Assembly (NCBI GenBank): GCA_903924715.1
Contig: CAIYCP010000021.1
Span: 1-5,588, forward strand
From: an uncultured beta proteobacterium
Lineage (GTDB): Bacteria > Pseudomonadota > Gammaproteobacteria > Burkholderiales > Burkholderiaceae_B
DNA length: 5,588 bases
Direction of reading: 5' to 3'
Shown: piece by piece, positions 5,499 through 5,588 of the stretch
Layout: each line of letters begins with the position of its first letter
Position numbering within the stretch: the stretch's first letter is position 1
Notes under the pieces: model-generated
What the model saw: the letters and a program-made list of their open reading frames with translations, nothing else
The model's database searches: none
Told to the model about the DNA's origin: nothing
Position numbers and translations under genes: made by a program

Positions 5499-5588
5499 CT
5501 TTTTTCCTTTTTCAGAAAGCTACGCCCAATCAATTGACGATGAATTTGATTGGTGCCTTCCCAGATTTGAGTAATCTTTGCATCACGC
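5495..5588 (-). CDS. Acyl-CoA dehydrogenase, C-terminal end (start lies right of the window)
   Basis: Reading the - strand from base 5587 gives 30 codons ending at TGA 5497-5495. The peptide begins RDAKITQIWEGTNQIHRQLI, which is the hallmark C terminus of FAD-dependent acyl-CoA dehydrogenases (alpha,beta-desaturation of an acyl-CoA, electrons to ETF). The Glu in WEGT (codon at 5560-5558) is at the position of the catalytic base of medium- and short-chain enzymes. The more usual residue before it is Tyr; here it is Trp. The gene overlaps the next start codon by 4 nt (ATGA), so it is an upstream member of the same operon. Chain length or branched/aromatic preference cannot be judged from this fragment. 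Confidence 0.88.
   Translation of the reverse strand, partial: RDAKITQIWEGTNQIHRQLIGRSFLKKEKR
5505..5509 (-). promoter_or_regulatory. Shine-Dalgarno AAGGA of the 3-hydroxyacyl-CoA dehydrogenase gene
   Basis: AAGGA on the - strand lies 6 nt before the ATG at 5498-5496 and inside the last codons of the acyl-CoA dehydrogenase gene. Together with the ATGA overlap it fixes the start and points to coupled translation. Confidence 0.65.

Noticed and set aside
1..5588. Mobile element, CRISPR array, tRNA/rRNA or a novel defence-type system
   Set aside because: I found no transposase or integrase motifs, terminal repeats, regularly spaced repeats or tRNA-like cloverleaf, and coding sequence fills nearly all of the window. 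No intergenic gap exceeds about 80 nt.

Overview
The window reads as an ordinary catabolic region of a betaproteobacterium, most likely in the order Burkholderiales (Alcaligenaceae-like). The reasons are a Bug/TctC-type periplasmic binding protein, an orphan LivK-type binding protein, a family III CoA-transferase-like enzyme and beta-oxidation dehydrogenases packed together. Base composition looks moderate, without the strong GC skew at third positions expected of very GC-rich Burkholderiales. The genus cannot be fixed from this sequence alone.

Layout. Positions 1-471 on the + strand hold the 3' part of an atypical short-chain dehydrogenase/reductase (SDR) gene that enters from the left edge. 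Everything else is on the - strand and is read from right to left. In transcription order it is: the last 30 codons of an acyl-CoA dehydrogenase (5588-5495), a full-length 3-hydroxyacyl-CoA dehydrogenase (5498-4623), a small protein resembling the C-terminal third of PaaH-type dehydrogenases (4620-3955), a CaiB/BaiF-type CoA transferase or acyl-CoA racemase (3968-2862), a LivK-type ABC substrate-binding protein (2802-1582), and a Bug/TctC-type substrate-binding protein (1502-534). The SDR and Bug genes converge on a 62-bp gap that holds a clear inverted repeat.

The first four - strand genes are very tightly coupled: a 4-nt ATGA overlap, a 2-nt gap and a 14-nt overlap. The two binding-protein genes follow after gaps of 59 and 79 nt, the second gap carrying a strong stem-loop. 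This suggests a core catabolic operon with periplasmic capture proteins appended, perhaps with their own expression levels.

How the genes may work together (inference): the binding proteins capture an organic acid, the CoA-transferase-like protein activates or epimerises its CoA thioester, and the acyl-CoA dehydrogenase and 3-hydroxyacyl-CoA dehydrogenase carry out two of the beta-oxidation steps. No enoyl-CoA hydratase, thiolase, transporter membrane subunit, ATPase or regulator is visible, so the substrate cannot be named.

I see no RNA gene, mobile element, CRISPR array or clearly new system. The most interesting points are at protein level: a PaaH-like protein apparently divided into two cistrons, an SDR whose Ser-Tyr-Lys triad is replaced, and a 3-hydroxyacyl-CoA dehydrogenase with a changed HFFNP motif.
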